A stretch of 64,000 bases of DNA from Streptomyces nigrescens (lineage in GTDB: Bacteria > Actinomycetota > Actinomycetes > Streptomycetales > Streptomycetaceae): positions 4,650,001 to 4,714,000 of the forward strand of contig AP026073.1 of assembly GCA_024349765.1 (NCBI GenBank), written 5' to 3'. Positions within the stretch are counted from its first letter, which is position 1, and every line of letters starts with the position of its first letter. A model generated the notes under the pieces. That model was not told the DNA's origin. It made no database searches and saw nothing but the letters and a program-made list of their open reading frames with translations. Both the position numbers and the translations under genes were made by a program. Positions 1-8,835 of the stretch are shown here, one piece after another.

Positions 1-1545
1 GGCCGCGAAGGAGGGCGCGGCGAGCGCGGAGACGGAACGGCTGCGGGTGGTGGCGTCGGGGTAGGAGGCGCGCATCGTGCGGGAGACGGTGGCGGCGAAG
101 TCGTCGTCGTACAGCCGCATCACCACCCGTATTTGGGGGTTGGCCTCGCGCGCGGCCATGACGATGTCGAGGTTCTCGCCGTCGTCGCGGGTGAGCACGA
201 GCAGGGACTTGCTCTGGCAGATGCGCGCTCTGTCGAGGACGCCGGGCGCACCGGCGTCCTCCAGCAGCAGGGGTACGCCGAGCTCCCGGGCGAGGGCGAC
301 GCCACGTGCGTGCGGATCGCGTTCGATGACCACCACTTGGTGCTCGGTGGTGCGCAGTTGGGCCAGTACCCGCGTACCGATCTTGCCGAGGCCGACCAGC
401 ACGATGTGATCGCTCAGGTCCTCGGCCGGCGGGTGCCCGACGGATGCCTTCCGGAACGCGTCGGTGGCGTTCATGGTGGCGGCGACCACGAGCGGCAGCA
501 CGGCCAGGCCGACGAACCCGGCGATCAGCTGGAGCACGCGGCGGGCCGGGGACTCGTCGGTCGCCGGATCGCCCATGGTGAAGATGTCCAGCAGCGGCAG
601 GTACACCGACTTCCACAACGGCCCGGGCTCGGCGAGTGCGGTGGCACCTGCCAGCACCAGCACGATCGCGGCGAGGGCACCGAAGACGGCGATCACCTCG
701 CGGGAAAGGAACACCGTCCACGGCAGATGTGCCAGCCGGTCGCGCAGCCATACGCCGTAGTTACGCCGGTCGCGCTGCGGCGCCTCGGGCGGGTGGTGGT
801 GAGTGACCTCCTCCAGCATCAACCGGCCGTGGGTGAACTGCCGGTGGTAGGACGTGACGGTGTCGGGCAGCAGCTGCGTGCCCTCCTCCCCCGGCGTTTC
901 GGGGCTGTCCTCACTGGCCGGGTCGTCCTGATGGGCGCCGGAGAGCACGGCGAGCGTCGCCAGGTCGGCAGAGCGCGGAGGAGTGCGGGCAGGCCGGACC
1001 ACCCCGCGGAACACTTGGCCCTCCACCTGGAGCGTGTGCCCCTGCCCGACCGCGGCGGCGGCCACCAGCTCGGGCACCGCGGTGTCGGTGTCGGACAGCA
1101 CGGTGGTGGACGTGTCCAGCCCCGCCATGTCATCGGTCCGTCCGAGCGCCAACACCGCGCGGTCCAGCAGCCGTTCGAGGTGCTCACCGCGCTCCCGGTT
1201 GTACATCCGGATGACCAGGCGGATCGTCGGGTTGAGGGTGCGGGCCAGCAGCGCCGCCGTGACGTTGACCTGGTCCTCGCGGTAGGTGAGGGCGAGCGCC
1301 GCGGCCCGCTCCACACCCGCGGCGCGCAGCGTCTGCTCGTCCGGACGGGCGGCCACCAACAGCTCGACGGGAGAGCGCGGATCGCGGTGCAGCGCGGCGA
1401 TCTCCGGCGCGTGCCCCTCCCTCCGCGACGGCAGCACGACGGTGACCGCCTCGCCGCACACCGCGTCCAGCGTCACCGCCAGCCGGTGGGCGAGCCCGTC
1501 GTCCCCGCAGATCACCATGTGCTGAGAACGCTGGCCAAACGGCAT
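1..1545 (-). CDS. TrkA-N/RCK-domain ion channel protein (3' end beyond window)
   Basis: Likely membrane K+ (or other cation) channel gated by nucleotide-binding RCK domains. The minus-strand frame is open from ATG at 1545 to base 1, so the C-terminus is missing and about 515 residues are visible. Order: a Rossmann-like TrkA-N domain at the N-terminus (HMVICGDDG near residue 10, plus a second TrkA-like strand pattern). Next, around residues 274-358, come two hydrophobic helices flanking a short loop with TMGDP, resembling a pore loop. A second TrkA-N domain follows with a GxGxxG-type motif (VLVGLGKIG, about residue 380). This RCK-membrane-RCK arrangement recalls actinobacterial CASTOR/POLLUX-like or TrkA-fused channels. 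Upstream GTG codons are possible alternative starts; no strong SD is visible. It diverges from kdpB, which supports a potassium theme. Family assignment is good; the transported ion is inferred. Confidence 0.8.
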   Translation of the reverse strand, partial: MPFGQRSQHMVICGDDGLAHRLAVTLDAVCGEAVTVVLPSRREGHAPEIAALHRDPRSPVELLVAARPDEQTLRAAGVERAAALALTYREDQVNVTAALLARTLNPTIRLVIRMYNRERGEHLERLLDRAVLALGRTDDMAGLDTSTTVLSDTDTAVPELVAAAAVGQGHTLQVEGQVFRGVVRPARTPPRSADLATLAVLSGAHQDDPASEDSPETPGEEGTQLLPDTVTSYHRQFTHGRLMLEEVTHHHPPEAPQRDRRNYGVWLRDRLAHLPWTVFLSREVIAVFGALAAIVLVLAGATALAEPGPLWKSVYLPLLDIFTMGDPATDESPARRVLQLIAGFVGLAVLPLVVAATMNATDAFRKASVGHPPAEDLSDHIVLVGLGKIGTRVLAQLRTTEHQVVVIERDPHARGVALARELGVPLLLEDAGAPGVLDRARICQSKSLLVLTRDDGENLDIVMAAREANPQIRVVMRLYDDDFAATVSRTMRASYPDATTRSRSVSALAAPSFAA

Positions 1546-2114
1546 GCGTAGGTGAAGAGTTGACGTCACGTCATCAAGATTGCCGGGACATGACAGGCGG
1601 TTCCGGTGCGCACACCAGTTCGGCGTCAAGGTTGCGTAAGGACGGCCGGAGGCCGGAACGGCCTGGCAGTGGCCTTCGCGCACCTGACGGCCGGTAGGTA
1701 CGTGGACGGGGGTGCCGGCGCGGAGGTGGGAGGGGATCCATACGCAGCCCGCAGACGAGTGTGCCGACGGAGGCCAACTGACGCAGGCTGTACGGGCCGA
1801 TTCGTTTGCATCCGGGGGGCGAGGCGCGCGGAAGGTGGAGCAGGAGATCGGGGCGATCGCCTTCGAGGCCACTGGTCGTCCGTGAAGAGACCTTGCCTGA
1901 TCGTCGGCCCGTAAGAGAGCCGCAAATACCGTACGTAACAGTGCCCGCACCGCTCCGTGACGCCGTAAATTCCCTGGCGGCCGACAGATGCGCGAACGAC
2001 AGCTTCCGCGCCCGCCACCTGCACGCCGCTATGCCGCCACCTCGACCGGCACCCGCCCCGTCCCCCACGCCGCCACTCGTTCCGCAGGCGGCCGCGCTCC
2101 CGGAAAGTTCCCGC
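1546..2114. other. Divergent intergenic region between TrkA-type channel and kdpB
   Basis: About 570 bp with no gene I can support, although open frames cross it on both strands. Only the kdpB frame (open from 1806) is continuous with a real gene, and its codon use before 2115 is not convincing. The region contains a perfect 8-bp palindrome, TGACGTCA, at 1561-1568, immediately followed by another CGTCA half, just upstream of the channel start. An A/T-richer stretch lies near 1918-1945 and could carry the kdpB promoter. No kdpA, kdpF or kdpDE sequence is seen. Confidence 0.5.
1561..1568. promoter_or_regulatory. Candidate operator palindrome TGACGTCA
   Basis: A perfect 8-bp palindrome followed directly by CGTCA, 16 bp upstream of the channel start codon. 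It could bind a dimeric regulator. No partner site or regulator is identified, so this is only a candidate. Confidence 0.25.
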
Positions 2115-4292
2115 ATGGCTCCAGCCCCCCACACACCAACGGCGCCGACGCAGCACGCGACCGGGACGGCCTCCCCCGCTCCCCAGGGCGCCCCGCACCC
2201 CGGGGGCCACCGACGGCGTCGCAAACCGGCCGGCCTCCTGGACCCAAGGGTGCTGCTGACCTCCCTCCCCGAGGCACTGCGCAAGCTGCGCCCGCGGGCG
2301 CTGGCCACCAAGCCCGTGCTCTTCGTCGTGGCCTGCGGCTCCCTCCTCACGACCCTGGATGCGCTGCTCGACCCGTCCGTCTTCACCTGGCTGATCAGCA
2401 TCTGGCTCTGGCTGACCGTCATCTTCGCCAATCTCGCCGAAGCGGTCGCCGAGGGCCGTGGCAAGGCCCAGGCCGCGTCCCTGCGCAAGGCGCGCACCGA
2501 CATCACCGCCCGGCGACTGCGCAACAACTGGCGCGTCGGCCTGGACGTCCGTACGGCCGAGACCGAGACCGTCCCCGCTGCCGAGCTGCAGCCGTTCGAC
2601 TTCGTGGTGGTGGAGGCGGGCGAGGCGATCCCGGCCGACGGCGACGTCGTCGACGGGGTCGCGGCGGTCGACGAATCGGCGGTCACGGGCGAATCGGCAC
2701 CCGTCATCCGCGAATCCGGCGGTGACCGCTCCGGGGTCACCGGCGGCACCACCGTGCTGTCCGACCGCCTCGTCGTGCGCGTCACCTCCCGTCCCGGGCA
2801 GTCCTTCCTGGACCGGATGATCGCGCTGGTCGAGGGCGCGACCCGGCAGCGCACCCCCAACGAGATCGCGCTGCACATCCTGCTCGCCGCGCTCACCATC
2901 GTCTTCGTCCTCGTCGTGGTCACCCTGCAGCCGATGGCCTCCTACGCCGACGCGGCCCAGTCGACGACGGTCCTCGTCGCCCTCCTCGTCACGCTCATCC
3001 CCACCACGATCGGCGCGCTGCTCTCCGCGATCGGCATCGCCGGCATGGACCGCCTCGTCCAGCGCAACGTGCTGGCCATGTCCGGCCGCGCGGTCGAGGC
3101 GGCCGGCGACATCAACACCCTGCTGCTCGACAAGACCGGCACCATCACCCTCGGCAATCGCGAAGCCGTCGCCTTCGTCCCGCTCCCGGGCGCCGACGAA
3201 CTCCAGCTCGCGGACGCCGCCCAGCTCTCCTCCCTCGCCGATGAGACCCCCGAAGGCCGCTCCGTCGTCGTCCTCGCCAAGAACACCTACGGACTGCGGG
3301 CGCCTGCCGAAGGGGAGCTCCAGCATGCCGAGTACGTCGACTTCAGCGCGCACACCCGGATGAGCGGCGTCGATCTGCACTGGGCCGACGGAACCGGTTG
3401 CGCCATCCGCAAGGGCGCGGCCGCCCAGATCATCGAGTGGGTAACGCACCGCGGCGGCCAAGTCCCCTCAGAGGTCCGGACGTTCACCGATGCGATCGCT
3501 GCTTCCGGCGGTACGCCCCTGCTGGTCGCGACGCACGACGCGTACGGAGCCCGGGTTCTCGGCGTCATCCACCTCAAGGACGTCGTCAAGGACGGCATCC
3601 GCGAACGCTTCGCCGAACTGCGCCGGATGGGAATCCGCACGGTGATGATCACCGGCGACAACGCGCTCACCGCGAAGGCCATCGCCCAGGAAGCAGGCGT
3701 AGACGACTACCTGGCCGAAGCCACCCCCGAGGACAAACTCGCCCTGATCACCCAGGAGCAGGAGGGCGGCAAGCTGGTCGCGATGACCGGCGACGGCACC
3801 AACGACGCCCCCGCACTGGCCCAGGCCGACGTCGGCGTGGCCATGAACACCGGTACCTCGGCCGCCAAGGAAGCCGGCAACATGGTCGACCTCGACTCCA
3901 ACCCCACCAAACTCATCGAGATCGTCGAGATCGGCAAACAACTCCTCATCACCCGCGGCGCACTGACGACCTTCTCCATCACCAACGACGTCGCCAAGTA
4001 CTTCGCGATCATCCCCGCCATGTTCGCCGGCGCCTATCCCGGTCTGGCCGACCTGAACGTCATGGGCCTGCACAGCCCGACGTCCGCCATCACCTCCGCG
4101 ATCATCTTCAACGCCCTCATCATCATCGCCCTCATCCCGCTCGCCCTGCGCGGCGTGCGCTACACCCCCGCCTCCGCCCACGACCTGCTGCGCCGCAACC
4201 TCACCCGCTACGGCCTCGGCGGCCTTGTCGCCCCGTTCCTCGGCATCAAACTCATCGACCTGTTGGTCTCCCAGATCCCTGGGCTCGGCTGA
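2115..4292 (+). CDS. kdpB: Potassium-transporting ATPase subunit B (orphan KdpB)
   Basis: P-type ATPase that powers the high-affinity K+ uptake complex KdpFABC in the cytoplasmic membrane. Start chosen at ATG 2115 because GGAAAG sits 7 nt upstream, giving 725 aa, close to the usual 680-710 plus a Pro/Ala-rich N-terminal tail of about 45 residues. Catalytic signatures are intact: TGES at about residue 191, DKTGT with the phosphorylated Asp at about 339, and GDGTNDAP at about 559. The membrane segment before the phosphorylation site ([18 protein letters not shown]) is KdpB-specific. KdpA (the K+ channel subunit), KdpC and KdpF are not encoded on either side: the left neighbour is a divergent RCK channel and the right neighbour, 630 bp away, is tetR. 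Either partners are encoded elsewhere or this KdpB has another role. Confidence 0.93.
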   Translation: MAPAPHTPTAPTQHATGTASPAPQGAPHPGGHRRRRKPAGLLDPRVLLTSLPEALRKLRPRALATKPVLFVVACGSLLTTLDALLDPSVFTWLISIWLWLTVIFANLAEAVAEGRGKAQAASLRKARTDITARRLRNNWRVGLDVRTAETETVPAAELQPFDFVVVEAGEAIPADGDVVDGVAAVDESAVTGESAPVIRESGGDRSGVTGGTTVLSDRLVVRVTSRPGQSFLDRMIALVEGATRQRTPNEIALHILLAALTIVFVLVVVTLQPMASYADAAQSTTVLVALLVTLIPTTIGALLSAIGIAGMDRLVQRNVLAMSGRAVEAAGDINTLLLDKTGTITLGNREAVAFVPLPGADELQLADAAQLSSLADETPEGRSVVVLAKNTYGLRAPAEGELQHAEYVDFSAHTRMSGVDLHWADGTGCAIRKGAAAQIIEWVTHRGGQVPSEVRTFTDAIAASGGTPLLVATHDAYGARVLGVIHLKDVVKDGIRERFAELRRMGIRTVMITGDNALTAKAIAQEAGVDDYLAEATPEDKLALITQEQEGGKLVAMTGDGTNDAPALAQADVGVAMNTGTSAAKEAGNMVDLDSNPTKLIEIVEIGKQLLITRGALTTFSITNDVAKYFAIIPAMFAGAYPGLADLNVMGLHSPTSAITSAIIFNALIIIALIPLALRGVRYTPASAHDLLRRNLTRYGLGGLVAPFLGIKLIDLLVSQIPGLG

Positions 4293-4923
4293 GCACTTTC
4301 ATGAACTCCCGGGGCTTCGCCTGCGGCAGCATCGCTGGTCCGCGGCCATGCTCTCGACGGCAGCCGGCGGGCGAGGTGCTAGGTGACAACACCGCCCGGA
4401 CACGGCCCGCTCGGGGTCCCGCCGGTAATGCTGCTGAACTCCGCGACCTGCGAAGCGCGGCGAGAGACCACCGGTCGCAGCGCGCCCAGCAGCGCAGCAT
4501 GGAAGGCGATGGGTCCTTGAGTGCCGCTCCCGCGACGGGGCTCAATCAAGCCGACCGAGCCGACCGAGCCGACGGACTCCCGCCGTCAGCACCGCTGGAC
4601 GGTCACGGCCATCCCCGAATCGACCTGCAGGACGCTTCGACGGGACCTGACGGGACATCAGGAAAGTCAGCAACTAGTCAGCATAGGCATCATCAGAGCT
4701 GACCAGAGATGGTGGAACCCGCAACGTGACGTGAACCGAGGTTAACCGTGTGACCTGGCAAGACGCTGGTCACGAGGCCAACCCCGGCCCCGCCTGCACC
4801 CGATTCGGGCGATCCCCCGCGTCGCCCGAATCAGGCTGCTCTCCGGATTCCGCCCGAGGGGACGGACTTCCGGTGGCCGTCTGAGTATATTGGCTCTCAG
4901 CCAGTCAACGCAGGAGTTACAGG
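4293..4923. other. Gene-free interval between kdpB and tetR
   Basis: About 630 bp with no supportable gene. I looked for a kdpC or kdpA remnant and saw none. It holds a 9-bp tandem repeat (CCGACCGAG, two copies and part of a third, 4551-4575) and the tetR promoter/operator at its right end. Confidence 0.5.
4891..4903. promoter_or_regulatory. Likely TetR autoregulatory operator
   Basis: Inverted repeat TGGCT-CTC-AGCCA at 4891-4903, overlapping an A/T-rich stretch (GAGTATATT) that could be a -10 element. It lies 20 bp upstream of the tetR start and just before the SD AGGAG. Position and symmetry fit autoregulation by the TetR protein encoded next. Confidence 0.45.
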
Positions 4924-5583
4924 ATGTCCCCCCGCAGCGCATCGGTCAATGAAGAATTGCGGCGGCGCTCCCGCGAGCGGCTGTTGCAAGCGACGGTCGA
5001 TCTGGTAGGGGAGCGCGGGTACGAGGCGACGACGCTCGGGGACATCGCCCAGCGGGCCGGGGCGGCGCGCGGGCTGATCTCGTATTACTTCCCGGGCAAG
5101 CGGCAACTGCTTCAGTCCGCCGTGCACCGGCTGATGCACCTCACCCTGCAGGCGGCGCTGGAGCGCGAACCGCGGCCCACCGGGCCGGACGCGGGACGGG
5201 AACTGCTGGCCCGGGCCATCGACGCGATCCTCGGACTGGCGCACGACCGGGCGCTGCTGATGCGGACACACATGGCGGGGATCCTGACGGCCGAGGGGTT
5301 CATCCGGTGTCCCGAGCAGCAGCGGCTGGCGCAGTTGCTGCGGGAGACGGTCGTGGCGTACGGCTCGGCGGACCCGGACACCGACTATCCGCTGCTGCGG
5401 GCCCTGTTGATGGGCGCGGTGGTGCCGATGCTGCTGCCGGGGGCACCGATGCCGCGGGCCCGGCTGCGGGCCGAGCTGTTCCAGCGGTACGCGCTGGACT
5501 GGGAACTGGGCGTCCCACCGGGCGAGGAGCCGGCCGCGGTGACGCGACCGCGCGACAACTCCCCTCAGCTGACGGGTGGTTGA
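4924..5583 (+). CDS. TetR/AcrR-family transcriptional regulator
   Basis: DNA-binding one-component repressor of 219 aa, the usual TetR length. Residues about 15-62 form the TetR helix-turn-helix (RERLLQATVDLVGERGYEAT, then IAQRAGAARGLISYYFPGKR). The remaining two thirds are the helical ligand-binding and dimer domain, with no recognised subfamily. ATG 4924 is preceded by AGGAG at 7 nt. Neighbours on both sides are oriented away or convergent, so the obvious regulated gene is itself. Ligand unknown. Confidence 0.9.
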   Translation: MSPRSASVNEELRRRSRERLLQATVDLVGERGYEATTLGDIAQRAGAARGLISYYFPGKRQLLQSAVHRLMHLTLQAALEREPRPTGPDAGRELLARAIDAILGLAHDRALLMRTHMAGILTAEGFIRCPEQQRLAQLLRETVVAYGSADPDTDYPLLRALLMGAVVPMLLPGAPMPRARLRAELFQRYALDWELGVPPGEEPAAVTRPRDNSPQLTGG

Positions 5584-5644
5584 GGCTCCCCTTCGGGCGG
5601 GTGGGGCCTGGGGTGGAGGTACCTCCGGGGCCTCGGCGGCCGGG

Positions 5645-6751
5645 TCAGCGCTTGTTGTGACGTGGCGTCAAGAGACCCTCGTCGCGGGCACCGGCGATCA
5701 GCCGCAGTGATCGCCGGCGGTTGCGTCCGGTGGCGAGCATGACGGCCAGCACCGGGTCGCGCCCCTCGCGCTGGGCCTGCCGGTAGGCGTCCGCGGCGAG
5801 CTTGCGGCGCTCGGCGACCCGTTTCCGGGCGAGCGGCGCCGGGCGGGTGCGCGCCTCCGCCCCGTCCCCCTGCGTCGCCACCTTGCCGGTCGCTTCCGCG
5901 GCCGGCTCCTCCGTCTCGGCGCGGCCCTCCGCCTCGGTCCGGGCGCGCTCGTCGCCTTCGGGACCCGCCGTTTCCGTCCCACCGACCGCCTCCGCCGCCG
6001 CGTCGGCCGACTGCTCGGCGAGCGGCTCCGGCGGTTCGGTGATCCGGGCCGTTCCACCGGTGCCCCGGGCCGGTCCGGTCGTCGGCTCCGTGGGCGCCGC
6101 CGGCCCCTCGGACGGCCGTTCCGAAGCCCGGTCGGTCAGCGCGGTGTCCGGCACGCCGGCGGTCCGGCCGGTCGGCGCAGGGTCTGCCACGCCGGCCGTC
6201 GGGCCGGTCGCCGATGCGTCCTCCACGGCAGCCGCCGGTCCGGGTGCCGGACCGGCCGACGGTTCCCGGGGCGGGCCGGCCGGTGCGCTTGGCGCCGGGC
6301 CGCTCGCGGGTGCGCCCGCCGGGCGCACCATCCGCTCCGGTGATCCGGCGGCCGGGCCGGGCTGGCGGGGTGTCGGGCGGTGCTTCCGCGGGCGCCCGGT
6401 GGCCGCCCGGAAGGCGTCGTCCAGGGGGCCCTCGATCCAGCGGCCCAGGTCGGCGAGGCCGTCCAGGGTGAGCGGCGGGTCGGCCCGTACGTCCTCGACG
6501 GTGATGTGGTCGTCGGAGACCGTCACGAGGACGTCGATGCGGGCGCCGTCGGCGAACGTCAGCCGGGCGCTGCACCAGGGGCCCAGCGGGTCGAGCCGGG
6601 GTGCGGTCGGGCCGGCCGGCTCGTCCGGTGCGGCGGGCGTGCGCGCGGGCGCGGCGGAGCCGTGCGCCTGCAGCTCCCACGTGGGCCACTCCCGTGGCGC
6701 GCCCTGGGCTTCATATCGGTGATTAACGGTATAAAAGTCACTTTCCGACAC
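5645..6751 (-). CDS. DUF6214-like protein with Pro/Ala/Glu-rich linker
   Basis: Function unknown. Of 368 aa, residues about 18-115 form a compact domain (WPTWELQAH, then CSARLTFADGARIDVLV, DHITVEDVRADPPLTLDGL and WIEGPL). I recognise this as the Streptomyces DUF6214 type from memory. Residues about 120-300 are low-complexity and rich in Ala, Pro, Gly, Thr and Glu, probably disordered. A basic C-terminal helix bundle (about 305-368, RKLAADAYRQAQREGRDPVLAVMLA) looks like a small helical or nucleic-acid-binding module. An A/T-rich leader upstream on the minus strand probably holds the promoter shared with the divergent reductase gene. The domain name is from recall; molecular function is not inferable. 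Confidence 0.7.
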   Translation of the reverse strand: MSESDFYTVNHRYEAQGAPREWPTWELQAHGSAAPARTPAAPDEPAGPTAPRLDPLGPWCSARLTFADGARIDVLVTVSDDHITVEDVRADPPLTLDGLADLGRWIEGPLDDAFRAATGRPRKHRPTPRQPGPAAGSPERMVRPAGAPASGPAPSAPAGPPREPSAGPAPGPAAAVEDASATGPTAGVADPAPTGRTAGVPDTALTDRASERPSEGPAAPTEPTTGPARGTGGTARITEPPEPLAEQSADAAAEAVGGTETAGPEGDERARTEAEGRAETEEPAAEATGKVATQGDGAEARTRPAPLARKRVAERRKLAADAYRQAQREGRDPVLAVMLATGRNRRRSLRLIAGARDEGLLTPRHNKR

Positions 6752-6887
6752 ATTGAAAACCTAGCCTCCAGCCCACCCGGCCCAGTAGCGCGGCACGCTC
6801 ATCCCACCGGGAGCAACCCCGATAGCGCATCTCCCGTCGCGCGCCCGCCGGTGCGATCCTGGGGTTATCCCGCGGAAGGGGCCTCTC

Positions 6888-8258
6888 GTGCTTCGTGTCG
6901 CAGTGATCGGTTCGGGACCCAGCGGCGTCTACACCGCCCAGTCCCTCGTCGAGCAGGAGACCGTGCCGGACATCGAGGTCTACGTCCTGGACCGGCTGCC
7001 GTGCCCGTACGGCCTGGTGCGCTACGGCGTCGCCCCCGATCACGAGAAGATCAAATCCCTGCAGAACAACCTGCGTACGGTGCTGGAGCACCCCCGGGTG
7101 CGCTTCGTGGGAAATGTGGAGGCAGGGGCTCCGGGGCTGGGGGTCGCGGAGCTGCGGGAGATCTTCGACGCGGTGGTGTTCTGCGTGGGCGCGGCCACCG
7201 ACCGGCATCTGGGCATCCCCGGCGAGGACCTGCCCGGCAGCCACCCGGCGACCGATTTCGTCGCCTGGTACAGCGCGCACCCGGACGCGGCCGCGACCCG
7301 CTTCGCCCTCACCGCGCGGTCGGCCGTCGTGATCGGGGTCGGGAACGTGGCGGTGGACGTGGCGCGGATGCTCTCGCGGGCGGCCGCCGAGCTGGCCGCC
7401 ACCGACATGCCGCAGGGTCCGCTGGGGGCGCTCGCGGACAGCCGGGTCGAGGACGTGTGGATGGTGGGCCGACGCGGGCCCTCCCAGGCCAAGTTCACGA
7501 CCAAGGAGCTGCGCGAGCTGGGGTCGCTGCCGGGCACCGAGGTGCTGGTGCGGCCGGAGGAGCTGGCGCTGGATCCGGCGTACCGGGACCCGGCCGGCCT
7601 GCCGGCGGTGGCCCGGCGCAACGTCGAGGTGCTGCGGGGCTGGACGGAGCGGCCGAACGGCGGCGGCGCCCCGGTGGGCCGGCGGCGCCGGATCCATCTG
7701 CGGTTCTTCCTGCGGCCGGTGGAGATCCTCGGCGACGCCGGCGGGGTGCGGGCCGTCCGGTTCGAGCGGACCGCGCCCGACGGGCGGGGCGGGGTCACCG
7801 GAACCGGCCGATTCGAGGAGATCGAGGGCCAGTTGGTGCTGCGCTCGGTGGGCTACCGGGGGACGCCGCAGCCGGGGCTGCCGTTCGACGAGGCGACCGG
7901 AACGGTGCCGCACATCGCGGGGCGGGTGCTGGAGGACGGGGCGCCGCTGCCCGGCGTCTATGTGGCGGGCTGGATCAAGCGGGGCCCCACGGGGGTGATC
8001 GGCACGAACCGGCCGTGCGCCAAGGAGACCGCGCAGTCGCTGCTGACGGACGCGGCCGCACTGGCGGGGCGGGCGACGGCCGGGGACCCGGTGGCCGCGC
8101 TGGCCCGGGCGGGGCAGCGGCCGGTCCTGTGGCCGGGCTGGCTCGCCATCGAGGCCGCCGAGGCGGAATGGGGCCGGGGCCTGGGGCGCGGCACGGTCAA
8201 GCTGACGGACTGGGCGGGCCTGCTGGAGGCGGCCCGGGCGGCGGACACGGGCTGCTGA
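6888..8258 (+). CDS. fprA: FprA-type ferredoxin/adrenodoxin-NADP+ reductase
   Basis: Cytoplasmic FAD flavoprotein moving electrons between NADPH and ferredoxins, often to cytochromes P450 (a P450 lies at 32.6 kb, but no link is shown). 456 aa, the normal length for the adrenodoxin-reductase/FprA family. FAD-binding GxGxxG at residues about 7-13 (GSGPSG). The family signature RLPCPYGLVRYGVAPDH follows, and the NADP-binding segment VVIGVGNVAVDVAR lies near residue 150. A C-terminal FAD contact is in GVIGTNRPCAKET. GTG start at 6888 with GGAAGGGG about 6 nt upstream. Probably monocistronic, convergent with the ArsR gene. Confidence 0.93.
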   Translation: MLRVAVIGSGPSGVYTAQSLVEQETVPDIEVYVLDRLPCPYGLVRYGVAPDHEKIKSLQNNLRTVLEHPRVRFVGNVEAGAPGLGVAELREIFDAVVFCVGAATDRHLGIPGEDLPGSHPATDFVAWYSAHPDAAATRFALTARSAVVIGVGNVAVDVARMLSRAAAELAATDMPQGPLGALADSRVEDVWMVGRRGPSQAKFTTKELRELGSLPGTEVLVRPEELALDPAYRDPAGLPAVARRNVEVLRGWTERPNGGGAPVGRRRRIHLRFFLRPVEILGDAGGVRAVRFERTAPDGRGGVTGTGRFEEIEGQLVLRSVGYRGTPQPGLPFDEATGTVPHIAGRVLEDGAPLPGVYVAGWIKRGPTGVIGTNRPCAKETAQSLLTDAAALAGRATAGDPVAALARAGQRPVLWPGWLAIEAAEAEWGRGLGRGTVKLTDWAGLLEAARAADTGC

Positions 8259-8280
8259 GGCCGGGCGGGCGGTGCCGGCG

Positions 8281-8652
8281 TCACTCCTCCCCGAGCCGGC
8301 AGGCCTGGAGGTCGGCCGCCCTCAGGACGCCGTCGATCAGGCCGGGGAAGAGCGTTTCCAGGTCTGCCGTGCGCAGCCGGTTCATCTTGGCCGTGCCCCG
8401 GTAGAACTGCTCGATCACGCCGTGCTCCCGCAGCACCCGGAAGTGGTGCGTACAGGTCGACTTGCTGACCGGCAGCTCGATGTCCGCGCAGTTCAGCTCG
8501 CCCTCGGCGGCGGCGAGCCGGCACACCACCCGCAGGCGCATGGGGTCGGCGAGGGCGTGCAAAACGCCGGCGAGCCGGATCTCCTCGCGGGCCGGGTGTG
8601 CGAGCGCGCGCGATCCCGGCACGGCGCCGGGGGAAGTCGTATCGGTCGGCAT
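8281..8652 (-). CDS. ArsR-family winged-helix regulator
   Basis: 123-aa winged-helix repressor. The HTH runs through LAGVLHALADPMRLRVVCRL and a recognition helix with SKSTCTHHFRVLREHGVIEQ. A cysteine in the recognition helix (STCTHH) and one in LNCADIEL could sense thiol-reactive electrophiles or metal, which suits regulation of an Old Yellow Enzyme. ATG 8652 has AGGAG 5-6 nt upstream. It is divergent from the OYE gene across a 183-bp interval containing repeated TACGAG elements, so OYE is the likely target. The inducer is inferred, not seen. Confidence 0.9.
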   Translation of the reverse strand: MPTDTTSPGAVPGSRALAHPAREEIRLAGVLHALADPMRLRVVCRLAAAEGELNCADIELPVSKSTCTHHFRVLREHGVIEQFYRGTAKMNRLRTADLETLFPGLIDGVLRAADLQACRLGEE

Positions 8653-8835
8653 GACGGCTCCTGTGGGGTCTGCGGGCCCGCTCTCCGGGTTCCGGGGGCC
8701 TGACGCCCGGTCCGCAGGGTCATTGTACGAGAAGCGTCGTAGTTTGACACCTGCCGTAGTACGGTGGTTATCGTACGAGCGCGGGGCCGGTCCGGCTCCC
8801 GTCCTTCCCGGCACACCCAGGCACAGGAGCCCGCC
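8653..8835. promoter_or_regulatory. Divergent arsR/OYE promoter with repeated operator-like elements
   Basis: TTGTACGAG (8723-8731) and a matching ATCGTACGAG (8770-8779) flank a TTGACA -35-like box at 8744-8749, with TTATCG about 18 bp downstream as a possible -10. The two GTACGAG copies bracket the OYE promoter, where an ArsR dimer could block RNA polymerase. This is position-based inference. Confidence 0.5.

Noticed and set aside
133-1551. Plus-strand 472-codon frame at the left edge
   Set aside because: The reverse strand encodes a continuous TrkA-N channel protein with G/C third positions; the plus frame has no domain.
1546-2114. Possible c-di-AMP (ydaO-type) riboswitch or kdpFA remnant before kdpB
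   Set aside because: I could not line up the conserved core of that riboswitch by eye, and no KdpA/KdpF-like translation is present.
1626-3461. Minus-strand 611-codon frame opposite kdpB
   Set aside because: Antisense shadow of KdpB; no motif, Gly/Asp/Arg-rich.
4293-4923. kdpC remnant downstream of kdpB
   Set aside because: No frame shows the single N-terminal helix or conserved region of KdpC.
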